DNA of 32,064 nucleotides from Prevotellaceae bacterium. Its GTDB lineage: Bacteria > Bacteroidota > Bacteroidia > Bacteroidales > UBA932. Location of the stretch: positions 1 to 32,064 of the forward strand of contig JAISDB010000198.1 of assembly GCA_031265155.1 (NCBI GenBank), read 5' to 3'. Shown piece after piece: positions 1 through 7,689 of the stretch; position 1 is the first letter of the stretch; every line of letters starts with the position of its first letter. A model generated the notes under the pieces. The model was not told the DNA's origin. It did no database searches and was given only the letters and a program-made list of their open reading frames with translations. The translations under genes were made by a program, and so were the position numbers.

Positions 1-1356
1 TTTATGGAATTTCCGAATACAATAATCGGAAATATACGCTATACGCAAAACGGTATGCTTGTCATATCAGACAATACCGGAATACGCATAATAGATATAA
101 AGACAAAACGCATTTTAACTTTCGACTACAGCAATGGATATTCGGCAGGCGAGCCGGGCTGGAATACCATGTGCGAAGATTACGATGGTAATATATGGAT
201 GGGAACGCAAAGCCCTAATGTATTAAAGTTTAACCCGTCGAAACTAATGCGGCGTAATGATACGCCCCTGCTTTATATCACATCGGCACAATACTCGGCA
301 AACAACGTCGATATGACAGAATTTCAAGATGGCGCTTCGTTGAAACACAGTCAGCGTAACTTTCATTTTTCGTACATAGGGCTTTGCTATTCCGACCCGC
401 ACAGCGTGCGCTATCGCTACCGCCTTACAGGCTTTCAGGATGAATGGTCGCAGCCAACCGCCGCACGTGATGTTACGTTCAACAATCTTTCGCCGGGTAA
501 TTATGAATTTCAAGTTGTTGCCGATACAGGTTCTTCCGATTTGGAAACGGTTGTCATTACAAAAACATTTACCATTTTACCTGCATTTTGGCAAACCCTG
601 TGGTTTTACACATTATGCATTTTGTTATTTATCTTGATAACAGGATTTGTTTTGTACAGTTATATGAATGAAAAGAACAGGAAAAAAATAGCCGCTCTTG
701 AACGGCAAAAACAGCTGAACAATTTACAGATACAGTCGATACGTTTACGTTCTATTCCTCACTTTAACGCCAATGTGCTTGCAGGAATCGAATATTACAT
801 TATGAACTTTTCGAAAGAAGAAGCCAATCGTTATCTTTCAATGTATTCATCGTTCACCAGTATCACGCTCAACGATGTTGACCGTCATGCGCGCACGCTC
901 GAACAGGAAATACAATATATTGAACTGTATTTGAACCTCGAAAAAATGCGTTTCGGCGATAATTTTGAGTTTAATATAGAGATGGATAACGATGTTGACA
1001 GGAAAATAATGCTGCCTAATATGATTTTGCATACGCACTGCGAAAACGCAATCAAACACGGACTTCGCGCCAAAAAAGACAAAGGACTTTTGAACGTACG
1101 GATATTGTCGCTGCACAATACCGGCGAAATTATTATTATAATAGAAGATAACGGAATAGGACGCGAAGATGCAAAACTCCTGCAAACACAAGGCAACCGG
1201 CAGGGACTGAACATCCTGTCGCAGCAAATACAGCTGTATAATCAGATGAACGATAAAAAAATCACACAGCGCATTATCGACCTGCACGACAGCGATAACC
1301 GTTCGCTCGGCACACGCATGGAGATTATCGTCCCGAAGGAATTTAATTACGATTGA
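1..1356 (+). CDS. Y_Y_Y-domain sensor histidine kinase of the LytS/YehU type, 5' truncated by the window edge
   Basis: This is the C-terminal part of a membrane sensor kinase. The frame is open to base 1, so the Met at base 4 is probably internal. Residues 1-85 look like the last beta-propeller repeats (NIWMGT, typical of two-component regulator propellers). Residues about 135-192 are a Y_Y_Y domain (YRYRLTGFQDEW, LSPGNYEFQVVA), and a single TM segment spans about 196-220. A His_kinase (PF06580-like) region follows around H253, then an HATPase_c domain with an N box (HCENAIKHGL) and a G box (DNGIGR). The family phospho-acceptor motif is usually PHFLFN; here it is PHFNAN, so the His is kept but the flanking residues differ. 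Such kinases usually pair with a LytTR response regulator. None follows, so a partner would lie upstream, outside the window. The periplasmic ligand is unknown. Confidence 0.88.
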   Translation, partial: FMEFPNTIIGNIRYTQNGMLVISDNTGIRIIDIKTKRILTFDYSNGYSAGEPGWNTMCEDYDGNIWMGTQSPNVLKFNPSKLMRRNDTPLLYITSAQYSANNVDMTEFQDGASLKHSQRNFHFSYIGLCYSDPHSVRYRYRLTGFQDEWSQPTAARDVTFNNLSPGNYEFQVVADTGSSDLETVVITKTFTILPAFWQTLWFYTLCILLFILITGFVLYSYMNEKNRKKIAALERQKQLNNLQIQSIRLRSIPHFNANVLAGIEYYIMNFSKEEANRYLSMYSSFTSITLNDVDRHARTLEQEIQYIELYLNLEKMRFGDNFEFNIEMDNDVDRKIMLPNMILHTHCENAIKHGLRAKKDKGLLNVRILSLHNTGEIIIIIEDNGIGREDAKLLQTQGNRQGLNILSQQIQLYNQMNDKKITQRIIDLHDSDNRSLGTRMEIIVPKEFNYD

Positions 1357-1417
1357 CAGTTCCGTTACCTGCCATTGACGGTTAATAAAATCCTTGAATC
1401 ATTAAACCTTGAAACTG

Positions 1418-1555
1418 CATTTGACAGTCCGGTCAAAGCATCTTTGACAACTCGGTCAAATGGTCTTTGACTGTTCGGTCAAAGCATCTTTGATAACCCT
1501 GTCAAAGGTTCTTTGACTGTTTGAGCAAATCATTACTGCTGCACGGTCAAAATTG
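1418..1555. repeat. Six tandem 23-bp variant repeats, each an imperfect palindrome
   Basis: Six consecutive 23-bp units start at 1418, 1441, 1464, 1487, 1510 and 1533. Most carry TTTGAC, a variable 4-base centre (agtc, aact, tgtt, aacc), then CGGTCAAA, so each unit can fold on itself. Units 5 and 6 are more diverged. The array lies in the gap after the kinase stop and before the rnhB promoter. There is no unique spacer of CRISPR length and no cas gene. Function is unknown. Confidence 0.85.
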
Positions 1556-1599
1556 TATCAAATGCAGCCGCGCGAAGCCAGTGATAAATAAATATGTTA

Positions 1600-1625
1600 C
1601 AAACATAGGCGGACTCCTATGTTTG
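1600..1625. repeat. Perfect 10-bp inverted repeat (stem-loop)
   Basis: CAAACATAGG and CCTATGTTTG form a perfect 10-bp stem with a 6-base loop. There is no T run on the plus side. On the minus side a moderately T-rich stretch follows. It could be a weak minus-strand terminator or a dispersed REP-like palindrome. The sequence alone does not decide. Confidence 0.5.
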
Positions 1626-1642
1626 GGTTGCAACTAAGATGA

Positions 1643-1674
1643 ATTGTAAATTATAATGAAAATTATTACTTTTG
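1643..1674 (+). promoter_or_regulatory. Bacteroidota-type promoter for rnhB
   Basis: TACTTTTG at 1667-1674 matches the Bacteroidota -7 consensus TAnnTTTG. ATTG at 1643-1646 lies 20 bases upstream, in the place of the -33 TTTG element. The rnhB ATG is 13 bases after the -7 box, so the leader would be very short. Confidence 0.55.
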
Positions 1675-1687
1675 CCGATATATAAAA

Positions 1688-2317
1688 ATGGCTTTGAAAA
1701 AGATTGAATTAAAATCGCATTTTGGGAACATAAAGCCCGAAGCAGGCTGTGACGAAGCAGGGCGAGGCTGTTTGGCAGGTCCCGTATTTGCTGCTGCCGT
1801 AATTTTACCCGACAGTTTCGAACATCCCTTGCTTAACGACTCCAAGCAGCTTGGCGAAAAACAGCGAAAGGCGCTTCGCATCATCATCGAAAACGAAGCA
1901 ATAGCATGGTCTGTTGCAAGTGTTGATAATGAAGAAATTGACAAAATAAATATTCTTAACGCTTCTATTCTTGCCATGCACAAAGCCTTATCGGGTCTTA
2001 AAGTACAGCCTGAATTTATAATTGTTGACGGAAATCGCTTCAAGCCTTATAAAAATACAGCTCATAAAACTGTCGTAAAAGGAGATGCCAAATACAAAAG
2101 CATAGCGGCAGCTTCGATTTTGGCAAAAACCCACAGAGATGAATTTATGGAAAACATTGCAAAACAGTATCCTCAATACGACTGGCAGCAAAATAAAGGC
2201 TATCCTGTAAAAAGGCATCGTGCTGCAATTATGGAATACGGCGTAACGCCGTTTCATCGATTATCATACAAACTGACCGATACTCAAATGAAAATAGAAT
2301 TTATGACAAAAGGATAA
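1688..2317 (+). CDS. rnhB: Ribonuclease HII
   Basis: This endonuclease cuts the RNA strand of RNA-DNA hybrids and starts removal of single ribonucleotides from DNA. The protein has 209 residues, normal for the family. The signature [14 protein letters not shown] holds metal-binding D22 and E23. The third acidic residue is D114 in IVDGNRF, and the conserved segment [23 protein letters not shown] follows in the expected place. The ATG start is supported by the N-terminal length and by the promoter just upstream. It is probably transcribed alone, because the next gene has its own promoter 90 bp downstream. Confidence 0.96.
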   Translation: MALKKIELKSHFGNIKPEAGCDEAGRGCLAGPVFAAAVILPDSFEHPLLNDSKQLGEKQRKALRIIIENEAIAWSVASVDNEEIDKINILNASILAMHKALSGLKVQPEFIIVDGNRFKPYKNTAHKTVVKGDAKYKSIAAASILAKTHRDEFMENIAKQYPQYDWQQNKGYPVKRHRAAIMEYGVTPFHRLSYKLTDTQMKIEFMTKG

Positions 2318-2402
2318 CTGTTATTTTTTACCAGAAATCTGCGCTTGCTGTTATTCTCAGCTGTACGCGACATCGCATCCGGTCATTAATCATATTTTTT
2401 TT

Positions 2403-2410
2403 TAATTTTG
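2403..2410 (+). promoter_or_regulatory. Promoter -7 element for the flippase/rfaE-like/radA operon
   Basis: TAATTTTG matches TAnnTTTG exactly. No clear -33 TTTG is seen 19-20 bases upstream. Its position shows that the TTG start at 2408 in the ORF track lies inside the promoter and cannot be the translation start. Confidence 0.5.
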
Positions 2411-2428
2411 CATTTTCATACAAAACGA

Positions 2429-3415
2429 ATGAACAAGCGTACTGTAAAAATATTGAAATATCTGTTTTTTCTTGCTTTGGCGATAACATTGATGTATATT
2501 GCTTTCAAATCCGTTGATTTCGACAAGTTTATCAGCGGATTACGCAGCGTAGATTATGGGCTTGTAGCCATATCGGTAATTATAGGCATTGCAGGATATG
2601 TTTTTCGCGTTTTGCGATGGAAAATTCTTATTGATTCGCTCGGATACGGCGTTTCGATAAAAAACGTTTACAATGCAACCATGATAGGTTATCTGGCAAA
2701 TTTTACAATACCTCGCATAGGCGAAATAATACGCTGTTCGGTGCTGAAAAAAACCGACAGGATAGATTTTGAAAAAACGCTTGGAACAGTCATAGTCGAA
2801 CGCTGTTACGATTTGATTTTTTTGCTTTTCTTTCTGGTTTTTGTCGTTGTAATACGATTTAAAGTGTTTGGAGCGTTTATTTCCGAAAAAATATATCAGC
2901 CTTTAATCGAACGAATATCAGCAATGCCGATATTGCTGATTATAACCGCCACTGTTATTGCTGCCGCAATTGCATTTTTTATATTTTACATTCGTAAGCG
3001 CACAGGTAAAATAATAAGCGGCTTAATATCAGGACTTAAAACCGGAATAACAATGAAAAATCGAAAAAAATTTCTTCTATATACAATTTTAATATATCTT
3101 TGCTACTGGTTTACCGGCTTTCTGGTGCTGAAAGCCACGCCGACAACATCATCATTAAACGCAATGGATGCATTATTTTTATTTGTTGTTGGAGCTTTCG
3201 GATGGGTCATTCCCGCACAGGGCGGGTTTGGTTCGTATCATATTCTGGTAGCTTTGGGATTAGGAGTTTATGGAGTTTCTTACGAAGATGGAATAATAGT
3301 TGCGACAATCGCTCATGAGTCGCAGGTGATATTTATGATATTGCTTGGGGTTGTGTCGTTGGTTGCTTTTATTGGATTTAGAAAAAAAGGCACGTACAAA
3401 AGTTTAACAAAATAA
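2429..3415 (+). CDS. Lysylphosphatidylglycerol synthase TM region / UPF0104 family flippase-like membrane protein
   Basis: This is a polytopic inner-membrane protein of about 328 residues with roughly eight hydrophobic segments. Conserved pieces match the UPF0104 (AglD/MprF transmembrane) family: FRVLRWKILIDSLG, NFTIPRIGEIIRCSVL, GTVIVERCYDLI and the late IPAQGGFGSYH. Members include the MprF flippase half and related lipid or glycolipid transporters, but a stand-alone protein like this has no fixed substrate. The ATG at 2429 (MNKRTVK) is preferred over the TTG at 2408, which overlaps the promoter. It leads a likely operon with the next two genes (gaps of 7 and 24 bp). Confidence 0.85.
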   Translation: MNKRTVKILKYLFFLALAITLMYIAFKSVDFDKFISGLRSVDYGLVAISVIIGIAGYVFRVLRWKILIDSLGYGVSIKNVYNATMIGYLANFTIPRIGEIIRCSVLKKTDRIDFEKTLGTVIVERCYDLIFLLFFLVFVVVIRFKVFGAFISEKIYQPLIERISAMPILLIITATVIAAAIAFFIFYIRKRTGKIISGLISGLKTGITMKNRKKFLLYTILIYLCYWFTGFLVLKATPTTSSLNAMDALFLFVVGAFGWVIPAQGGFGSYHILVALGLGVYGVSYEDGIIVATIAHESQVIFMILLGVVSLVAFIGFRKKGTYKSLTK

Positions 3416-3422
3416 GTAAATT

Positions 3423-3881
3423 ATGGCAGAACAGACAGTTATAAAAAACGAACTTGAACGTATTCAATCGCGTATTCACAAAAATGATATTGGCAGTTTG
3501 GAAAAAAAATTGGCTTACTGGCGCTTTAAATCTCTTAAAATCGTCTTTATTTTTGGGAATTATGATATTCTTGACAGAAAACGCATTGAATATCTTGCAC
3601 AGGTTGCAGATTTCGGCAACAGATTTGTAATAGGCTTGCGTTCCGACGACACGGTAAAAGGATTGGGAATAGAACTTGCGCATGATGAATATACGCGGGC
3701 TACAGTTTTGGCGTCTTTACGGTTTGTAAGCCGCGTTGAAATTATCGACGATGTTTCGCCGCTTGAGTTTATAAAAATTCTTAAGCCGCATGTCCTTGTC
3801 GATTCAAAAGCCGATGCCAAACAGGCAGCCTGCTACGAAACCATAATCGCAAACGGAGGAAAGGTTGAACTGATAGACTGA
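3423..3881 (+). CDS. RfaE2/HldE C-terminal-like nucleotidyltransferase-fold protein with degenerate catalytic motif
   Basis: The 152-residue protein matches the adenylyltransferase half of HldE/RfaE in layout. It has a beta strand ending in GNYDIL (family GCFDILHxGH), then RFVIGLRSDDTVKGLG (family LIVGVNSDxSVKRLKG), RATVLASLRFVSRVEIIDD, and PHVLVDSKAD. The nucleotide-binding HxGH is replaced by DRKR (residues 51-54), so both histidines are missing and classical adenylyl transfer looks unlikely. An N-terminal helical extension of about 38 residues precedes the domain. It lies 7 bp after the flippase-like gene and 24 bp before radA, so it is co-transcribed. I infer a pseudoenzyme or a changed function; heptose activation should not be assigned from this sequence. 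Confidence 0.75.
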   Translation: MAEQTVIKNELERIQSRIHKNDIGSLEKKLAYWRFKSLKIVFIFGNYDILDRKRIEYLAQVADFGNRFVIGLRSDDTVKGLGIELAHDEYTRATVLASLRFVSRVEIIDDVSPLEFIKILKPHVLVDSKADAKQAACYETIIANGGKVELID

Positions 3882-3905
3882 AAACTGTTAAAACAACCGG
3901 ACAGT

Positions 3906-5270
3906 ATGGCAAAAGTTAAAAAGGCATTTTTTTGTAAAAATTGCGGACACGAATCCGCTAAATGGCTGGGCTGCTGTCCGTCATGCGGTGAATGGAATAC
4001 TTTTGTCGAAGAAATTGTTTCAAAACCGGCCACATCGGCATTGGGAATAAACAATTCAAATTCAAAGGCTCTTTTAATTAACGATATTGATATTTCGCAT
4101 GAATCGCGCCTTAATCTGAATTCGGTGGAAATAAACAGAATTCTGGGAGGCGGACTTGTTTGCGGTTCCATGATTCTTGTAGGCGGAGAGCCGGGTATAG
4201 GAAAATCGACGTTAAGCCTGCAAATAGCGCTGAAATGTCCTGATATTAAAACGCTTTACGTTTCGGGCGAAGAAAGCGCCCAGCAGATAAAAATCCGCGC
4301 TGCAAGGCTTGGCTCAAATGATGCTCAATGCTATATTTTAAGCGAAACCTTACTCGAAACAATCATAATGCAAGCCAAAGAGCTGAAGCCTGATATTCTT
4401 GTAATCGACTCTATTCAAACGCTTTATACCGAACGCATCGATTCGTCGGCAGGAAGTATTTCGCAAATTCGCGATTGCGCCATGCAACTGCTTAAATTTG
4501 CAAAGGAAACCAATACGCCTGTTTTTGTTATCGGGCATATTACCAAAGACGGAACCATTGCAGGTCCTAAAGTTTTGGAACACATAGTGGATGTTGTACT
4601 GCAATTTGAAGGCGACAGCAATCATGCATACCGTATTTTGCGTGCAACAAAAAACCGGTTTGGCTCAACTGCCGAAATAGGAATTTTTGAAATGCAAAAC
4701 ACCGGTTTGCGCGAAATTGAAAATCCTTCCGAAATTCTTATCTCGCAGCATAACGATTTGTCATTTAGCGGTGTAGCCATTGCAGCGACAATGGACGGCG
4801 TCCGTCCGTTATTTATAGAAACACAGTCGCTTGTAAGTACTGCCGCTTATGGCGTTCCGCAGCGCTCAACAACAGGAATCGACGTTCGACGGTTAAACAT
4901 GCTGCTTGCCGTACTCGAAAAGCGCGCAGGATTTCGTCTTGCCATGAAAGATGTTTTTTTCAATATCACAGGAGGTTTGCGCATTTCCGACACTGCTGCA
5001 GATATGGCGATTATAAGTTCCGTGCTGTCGTCAAATTTTGATGTTCCGATACCGGTAAGCAGCTGCTTTTGCGCCGAAGTCGGACTTACCGGCGAATTGC
5101 GTCCTGTTTCACATATCAATCAGCGAATTGGAGAAGCCGCCCGTTTGAATTTCAAAAAAATATTCATTTCAAGATACAGCAAGCTCGAAGACAAGCCGCC
5201 TGTAAATATTGAAGTAATTTCTGTTGCAAAAATCGAGGAACTGATGAAAATCCTTTTCGGAAAAAATTGA
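3906..5270 (+). CDS. radA: DNA repair protein RadA (Sms)
   Basis: RadA is a DnaB-like, RecA-fold helicase that processes recombination branches. The 454-residue length is typical. The N-terminal C4 zinc finger is visible (CKNCG...CPSCGEWN). Walker A is GEPGIGKST at residues 94-102, with DILVIDSIQTLY as Walker B. The RadA-specific KNRFGS motif follows, and then the Lon-like C-terminal domain (TGGLRISDTAADMAI, GLTGELRPV). The catalytic Ser-Lys pair of true Lon proteases is not expected to be functional in RadA. The ATG start is set by the zinc finger, 11 residues in. It is the third gene of the operon starting near 2410. Confidence 0.97.
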   Translation: MAKVKKAFFCKNCGHESAKWLGCCPSCGEWNTFVEEIVSKPATSALGINNSNSKALLINDIDISHESRLNLNSVEINRILGGGLVCGSMILVGGEPGIGKSTLSLQIALKCPDIKTLYVSGEESAQQIKIRAARLGSNDAQCYILSETLLETIIMQAKELKPDILVIDSIQTLYTERIDSSAGSISQIRDCAMQLLKFAKETNTPVFVIGHITKDGTIAGPKVLEHIVDVVLQFEGDSNHAYRILRATKNRFGSTAEIGIFEMQNTGLREIENPSEILISQHNDLSFSGVAIAATMDGVRPLFIETQSLVSTAAYGVPQRSTTGIDVRRLNMLLAVLEKRAGFRLAMKDVFFNITGGLRISDTAADMAIISSVLSSNFDVPIPVSSCFCAEVGLTGELRPVSHINQRIGEAARLNFKKIFISRYSKLEDKPPVNIEVISVAKIEELMKILFGKN

Positions 5271-5387
5271 TGCTGAGTAACCGGACAGAATGAAAAACAC
5301 GACATGACGAACATTAATAAAAATTAAACAGTAAATCGACTTAAAGCAGGGAAAATTTTCAGCATAATTGCGTTATTCATAACCGAA

Positions 5388-5924
5388 TTGGCTTTCGGGC
5401 AAGCTGATTTTTACGTTCAACTGGCGGATTCGGCTTTGACTTTGACAAAACAGCAGGTTTTGTATGATCCTTCGTATTTTAATATTTCATATCCCAATGG
5501 CGATATTCCATCCGGTAAAGGAGTATGTACGGATGTTGTAGTTCGCGCATACAGAAAACTCGGAATTGATTTGCAAAAAGAAATTCATGAAGATATGATC
5601 GCAAATTTTAATGAATATCCTAAAAACTGGGGATTATCACGTACAGATAAAAACATTGATCACAGGCGCGTTCCAAATTTAATGACTTTTTTTGCCAGAC
5701 ATGGCGTCATAAAGAAAAATTCGCAAATATCATCCGATTATGAAGCGGGAGATATTGTTTGCTGGGATTTGGGTAAAGGAACTGCGCATATTGGAATCGT
5801 TTCAAATAAACTGTCGGCTGATGAAAAAAGAAAACTTATAATACACAATATTGGAGCAGGGCAGGTTATGGAAGACTGTTTGTTTAAATTTAAAATTATC
5901 GGACATTATTCTTATAAAAAGTGA
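5388..5924 (+). CDS. DUF1287 family secreted protein, start codon unclear
   Basis: DUF1287 proteins are small exported NlpC/P60-like proteins of unknown role. Visible family features are YPNGDIPSGKGVCTDVVVRAYR (putative catalytic Cys in the GVCTDV turn), NIDHRRVPNL, and GDIVCWDLGKGTAHIGIVS (putative His). The only ATG/GTG/TTG start near the domain is the TTG at 5388. Yet the open frame runs back to 5328 and encodes a good signal peptide there (basic RLKAGK, then IFSIIALFITELAFGQA). So the true product probably starts further upstream at a non-standard codon, or the original start has mutated. The gap after radA is about 117 bp and shows no clear promoter. The protein is intact from the signal peptide to the stop. 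Confidence 0.8.
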   Translation: MAFGQADFYVQLADSALTLTKQQVLYDPSYFNISYPNGDIPSGKGVCTDVVVRAYRKLGIDLQKEIHEDMIANFNEYPKNWGLSRTDKNIDHRRVPNLMTFFARHGVIKKNSQISSDYEAGDIVCWDLGKGTAHIGIVSNKLSADEKRKLIIHNIGAGQVMEDCLFKFKIIGHYSYKK

Positions 5925-5984
5925 TAATATTAAAATTTATTGATTTGGCAATTAAATAAACAGCAGTAAATTAAACATCTTTTC

Positions 5985-6038
5985 AAAACCTTTCGCTCGG
6001 CGCGGTCAGTAGACTGTGCCGAGCGAAGGATTGGTTTT
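5985..6038. terminator. Long bidirectional hairpin between convergent genes
   Basis: The arms 5992-6007 and 6012-6027 pair over 16 positions, counting two G-U pairs, around an AGTA loop (core TTCGCTCGGC / GCCGAGCGAA). Past a small interior loop, AAAACC and GGTTTT extend the stem and supply a T-rich tail in both directions. It sits between the DUF1287 gene (+) and the DUF4097-like gene (-), so it likely terminates both transcripts. Confidence 0.75.
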
Positions 6039-6071
6039 ATAAAGAGTCATAAAAGTAATTTATATGGCAAT

Positions 6072-7154
6072 TCATTGAAAATATATATTCCCGTAGTTGG
6101 CAGAAATTGTAACTTCGGATTTCGGATTTTCGGATTTTCCGATATTGCCGACAAGGCTATTTTTTGCATCTGACAAAACCACATTGTTCAGTTTGATTTT
6201 TCCCGATCTGATACTTCCGTACTTGCCTGCAGAAATATTTGCTTTGGCATTATGCTGTTCGGTTAATCCGAGCCTGATACTTGAATATGCTCCGTTGTCT
6301 ATCGTGATTTTTGAAAAATCATTAGCAATATCGGTTATTGTCAAATTGCCGTATCCGAATCGATTTGCTGTAAAACTGCCGTTCAGCCTGTCGATGGCAA
6401 TAGTGGTATAATTTGTTGCTATTGTAAATTCGTTTACTGTTTTTACTGTAAACTTATCGTATTGAGAATCGGCTTTAATTGAAGCGATTTCTTCAAACTG
6501 CAATTTTGTATAACGGCTTTTTAACAGCAAATCCTTGCACTTGCCCAATATTATTTTACCATAGGCGATGTCAATATCAGCCTGATTTATGCTCGTTGCA
6601 TTTAAATCGCCATACTTTATGGCAAGGTTTAACTTATCGCATTTTTCAAACTTTACATCTCCGTATTTTGCATCAAGCTTTGCATTTTCGAGGATATTTG
6701 CCTTTACATTTCCGTACATAATTGCAATCGTCAATGGTTTTGGCGTATCGTTTAGCGTAAGGTTGCCGTATTTAAGATTAAAATCCATAGTGGCGCTGCG
6801 AGGAACCACAACTACATAATCTATTGAAATTCCGCAATTTGAACAGCTGATTTTTGGAAGGCTTGTTTTTGCAGAAACATGATTACTGTTTGATGTAAAA
6901 TCTACATTTACGCCTTCGGCATATTCCTTTGCCGTTTCGGCATTTTTGCCTTCGCCTTTAATTTCTATTTTGAAAACAATCTTGCCCTCGTTGCCTTCAA
7001 TAATATTTACGTTGCCATAAATATTTGATATTGAAAGCTGTGAATTTGCGCTCACATTAAACTCCCTGTTTATTTCGCGCCTGTATTCTTCCCTTTTTGC
7101 AAATAATATTATTGCCAAGAATACAAAAATTAATGTTAACAGTGTTTTTTTCAT
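6072..7154 (-). CDS. DUF4097/adhesin-like exported beta-helix protein with YGN repeats
   Basis: This 360-residue protein has a signal peptide (MKK, then a hydrophobic run to about residue 19). The body is made of short beta-strand repeats of about 20 residues marked by YGN or YGD: ISNIYGNVNI, LKYGNLTL, IMYGNVKA, AKYGDVKF, IKYGDLNA and later ones. This fits the right-handed beta-helix of the DUF4097/DUF2807 putative adhesin families. The single CSNCG could form a disulfide. It is the last gene of the sigma - TM protein - adhesin operon and ends near the shared hairpin. Function is unknown. By context it is an envelope or surface protein controlled by the sigma factor of its own operon. Confidence 0.75.
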   Translation of the reverse strand: MKKTLLTLIFVFLAIILFAKREEYRREINREFNVSANSQLSISNIYGNVNIIEGNEGKIVFKIEIKGEGKNAETAKEYAEGVNVDFTSNSNHVSAKTSLPKISCSNCGISIDYVVVVPRSATMDFNLKYGNLTLNDTPKPLTIAIMYGNVKANILENAKLDAKYGDVKFEKCDKLNLAIKYGDLNATSINQADIDIAYGKIILGKCKDLLLKSRYTKLQFEEIASIKADSQYDKFTVKTVNEFTIATNYTTIAIDRLNGSFTANRFGYGNLTITDIANDFSKITIDNGAYSSIRLGLTEQHNAKANISAGKYGSIRSGKIKLNNVVLSDAKNSLVGNIGKSENPKSEVTISANYGNIYFQ

Positions 7155-7184
7155 TTTAATATAATTTTATTTGATTAATACTTT

Positions 7185-7673
7185 CTATTTATTACACGCC
7201 AGCAGATTGTTTTGCAGGTTTTGCAGCGATTCGATTTTTCGTTTGTAAATCGAAACTATCAAGGCTGTTTTCCGCTCATTGTCAAGCATGTTTGGAATTT
7301 TATTTTCGTCGATTTCCATTAATTTAATATCTCCCAATATTTCATTGCGATACTGTTCGTCAATGTTTTGTAAAATATCTTTTACTGCATCAACCTTGTC
7401 ATTCAGTTGCATTGCATAATACTGTTGCACTTCGGCAATATTAATGTCGGCTGATGTAATGTTGCAATCATCCGTTTTTTCGGGTTTGAAGACAAAAAAT
7501 GCAATAACGGCAATCGCTGCCGCCGCATATTTCAAATACGGCTTCGACAGCATATATTTCGGTTTGCGTTTAGCCGAAAGTTTTGCCTCAAAGCGTTCTC
7601 GATGTCCGTTTTCGGGTTTGCAGTCATAAATGTCGTTTATGTGTTTCTGTATTTTTTTCTCAAGAGCTTTCAT
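7185..7673 (-). CDS. Single-TM hypothetical protein, possible anti-sigma factor
   Basis: I do not recognise a named family. The 162 residues comprise a basic cytoplasmic N-terminus (about 1-47), one TM segment (YAAAAIAVIAFFVF, about 49-63) and a helical, mostly charged periplasmic part with a probable coiled coil. The gene lies 16 bp after the ECF-like sigma gene and 30 bp before the DUF4097-like gene, all on the minus strand. That order (sigma, single-TM protein, exported beta-helix protein) recurs in Bacteroidota and suggests an anti-sigma role. No zinc-binding HxxxCxxC anti-sigma motif is present, so this rests on context only. Confidence 0.6.
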   Translation of the reverse strand: MKALEKKIQKHINDIYDCKPENGHRERFEAKLSAKRKPKYMLSKPYLKYAAAAIAVIAFFVFKPEKTDDCNITSADINIAEVQQYYAMQLNDKVDAVKDILQNIDEQYRNEILGDIKLMEIDENKIPNMLDNERKTALIVSIYKRKIESLQNLQNNLLACNK

Positions 7674-7689
7674 TTTATTGTGTTTGATT

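Noticed and set aside
1418-1555. Could be a CRISPR array.
   Set aside because: Units are contiguous, with no 30-bp unique spacers, and no cas genes are present. The variable part is only about 4 bases.
2408-2428. TTG start of the flippase-like gene given in the ORF track.
   Set aside because: It lies within the TAATTTTG promoter box; the ATG at 2429 suits the family N-terminus.
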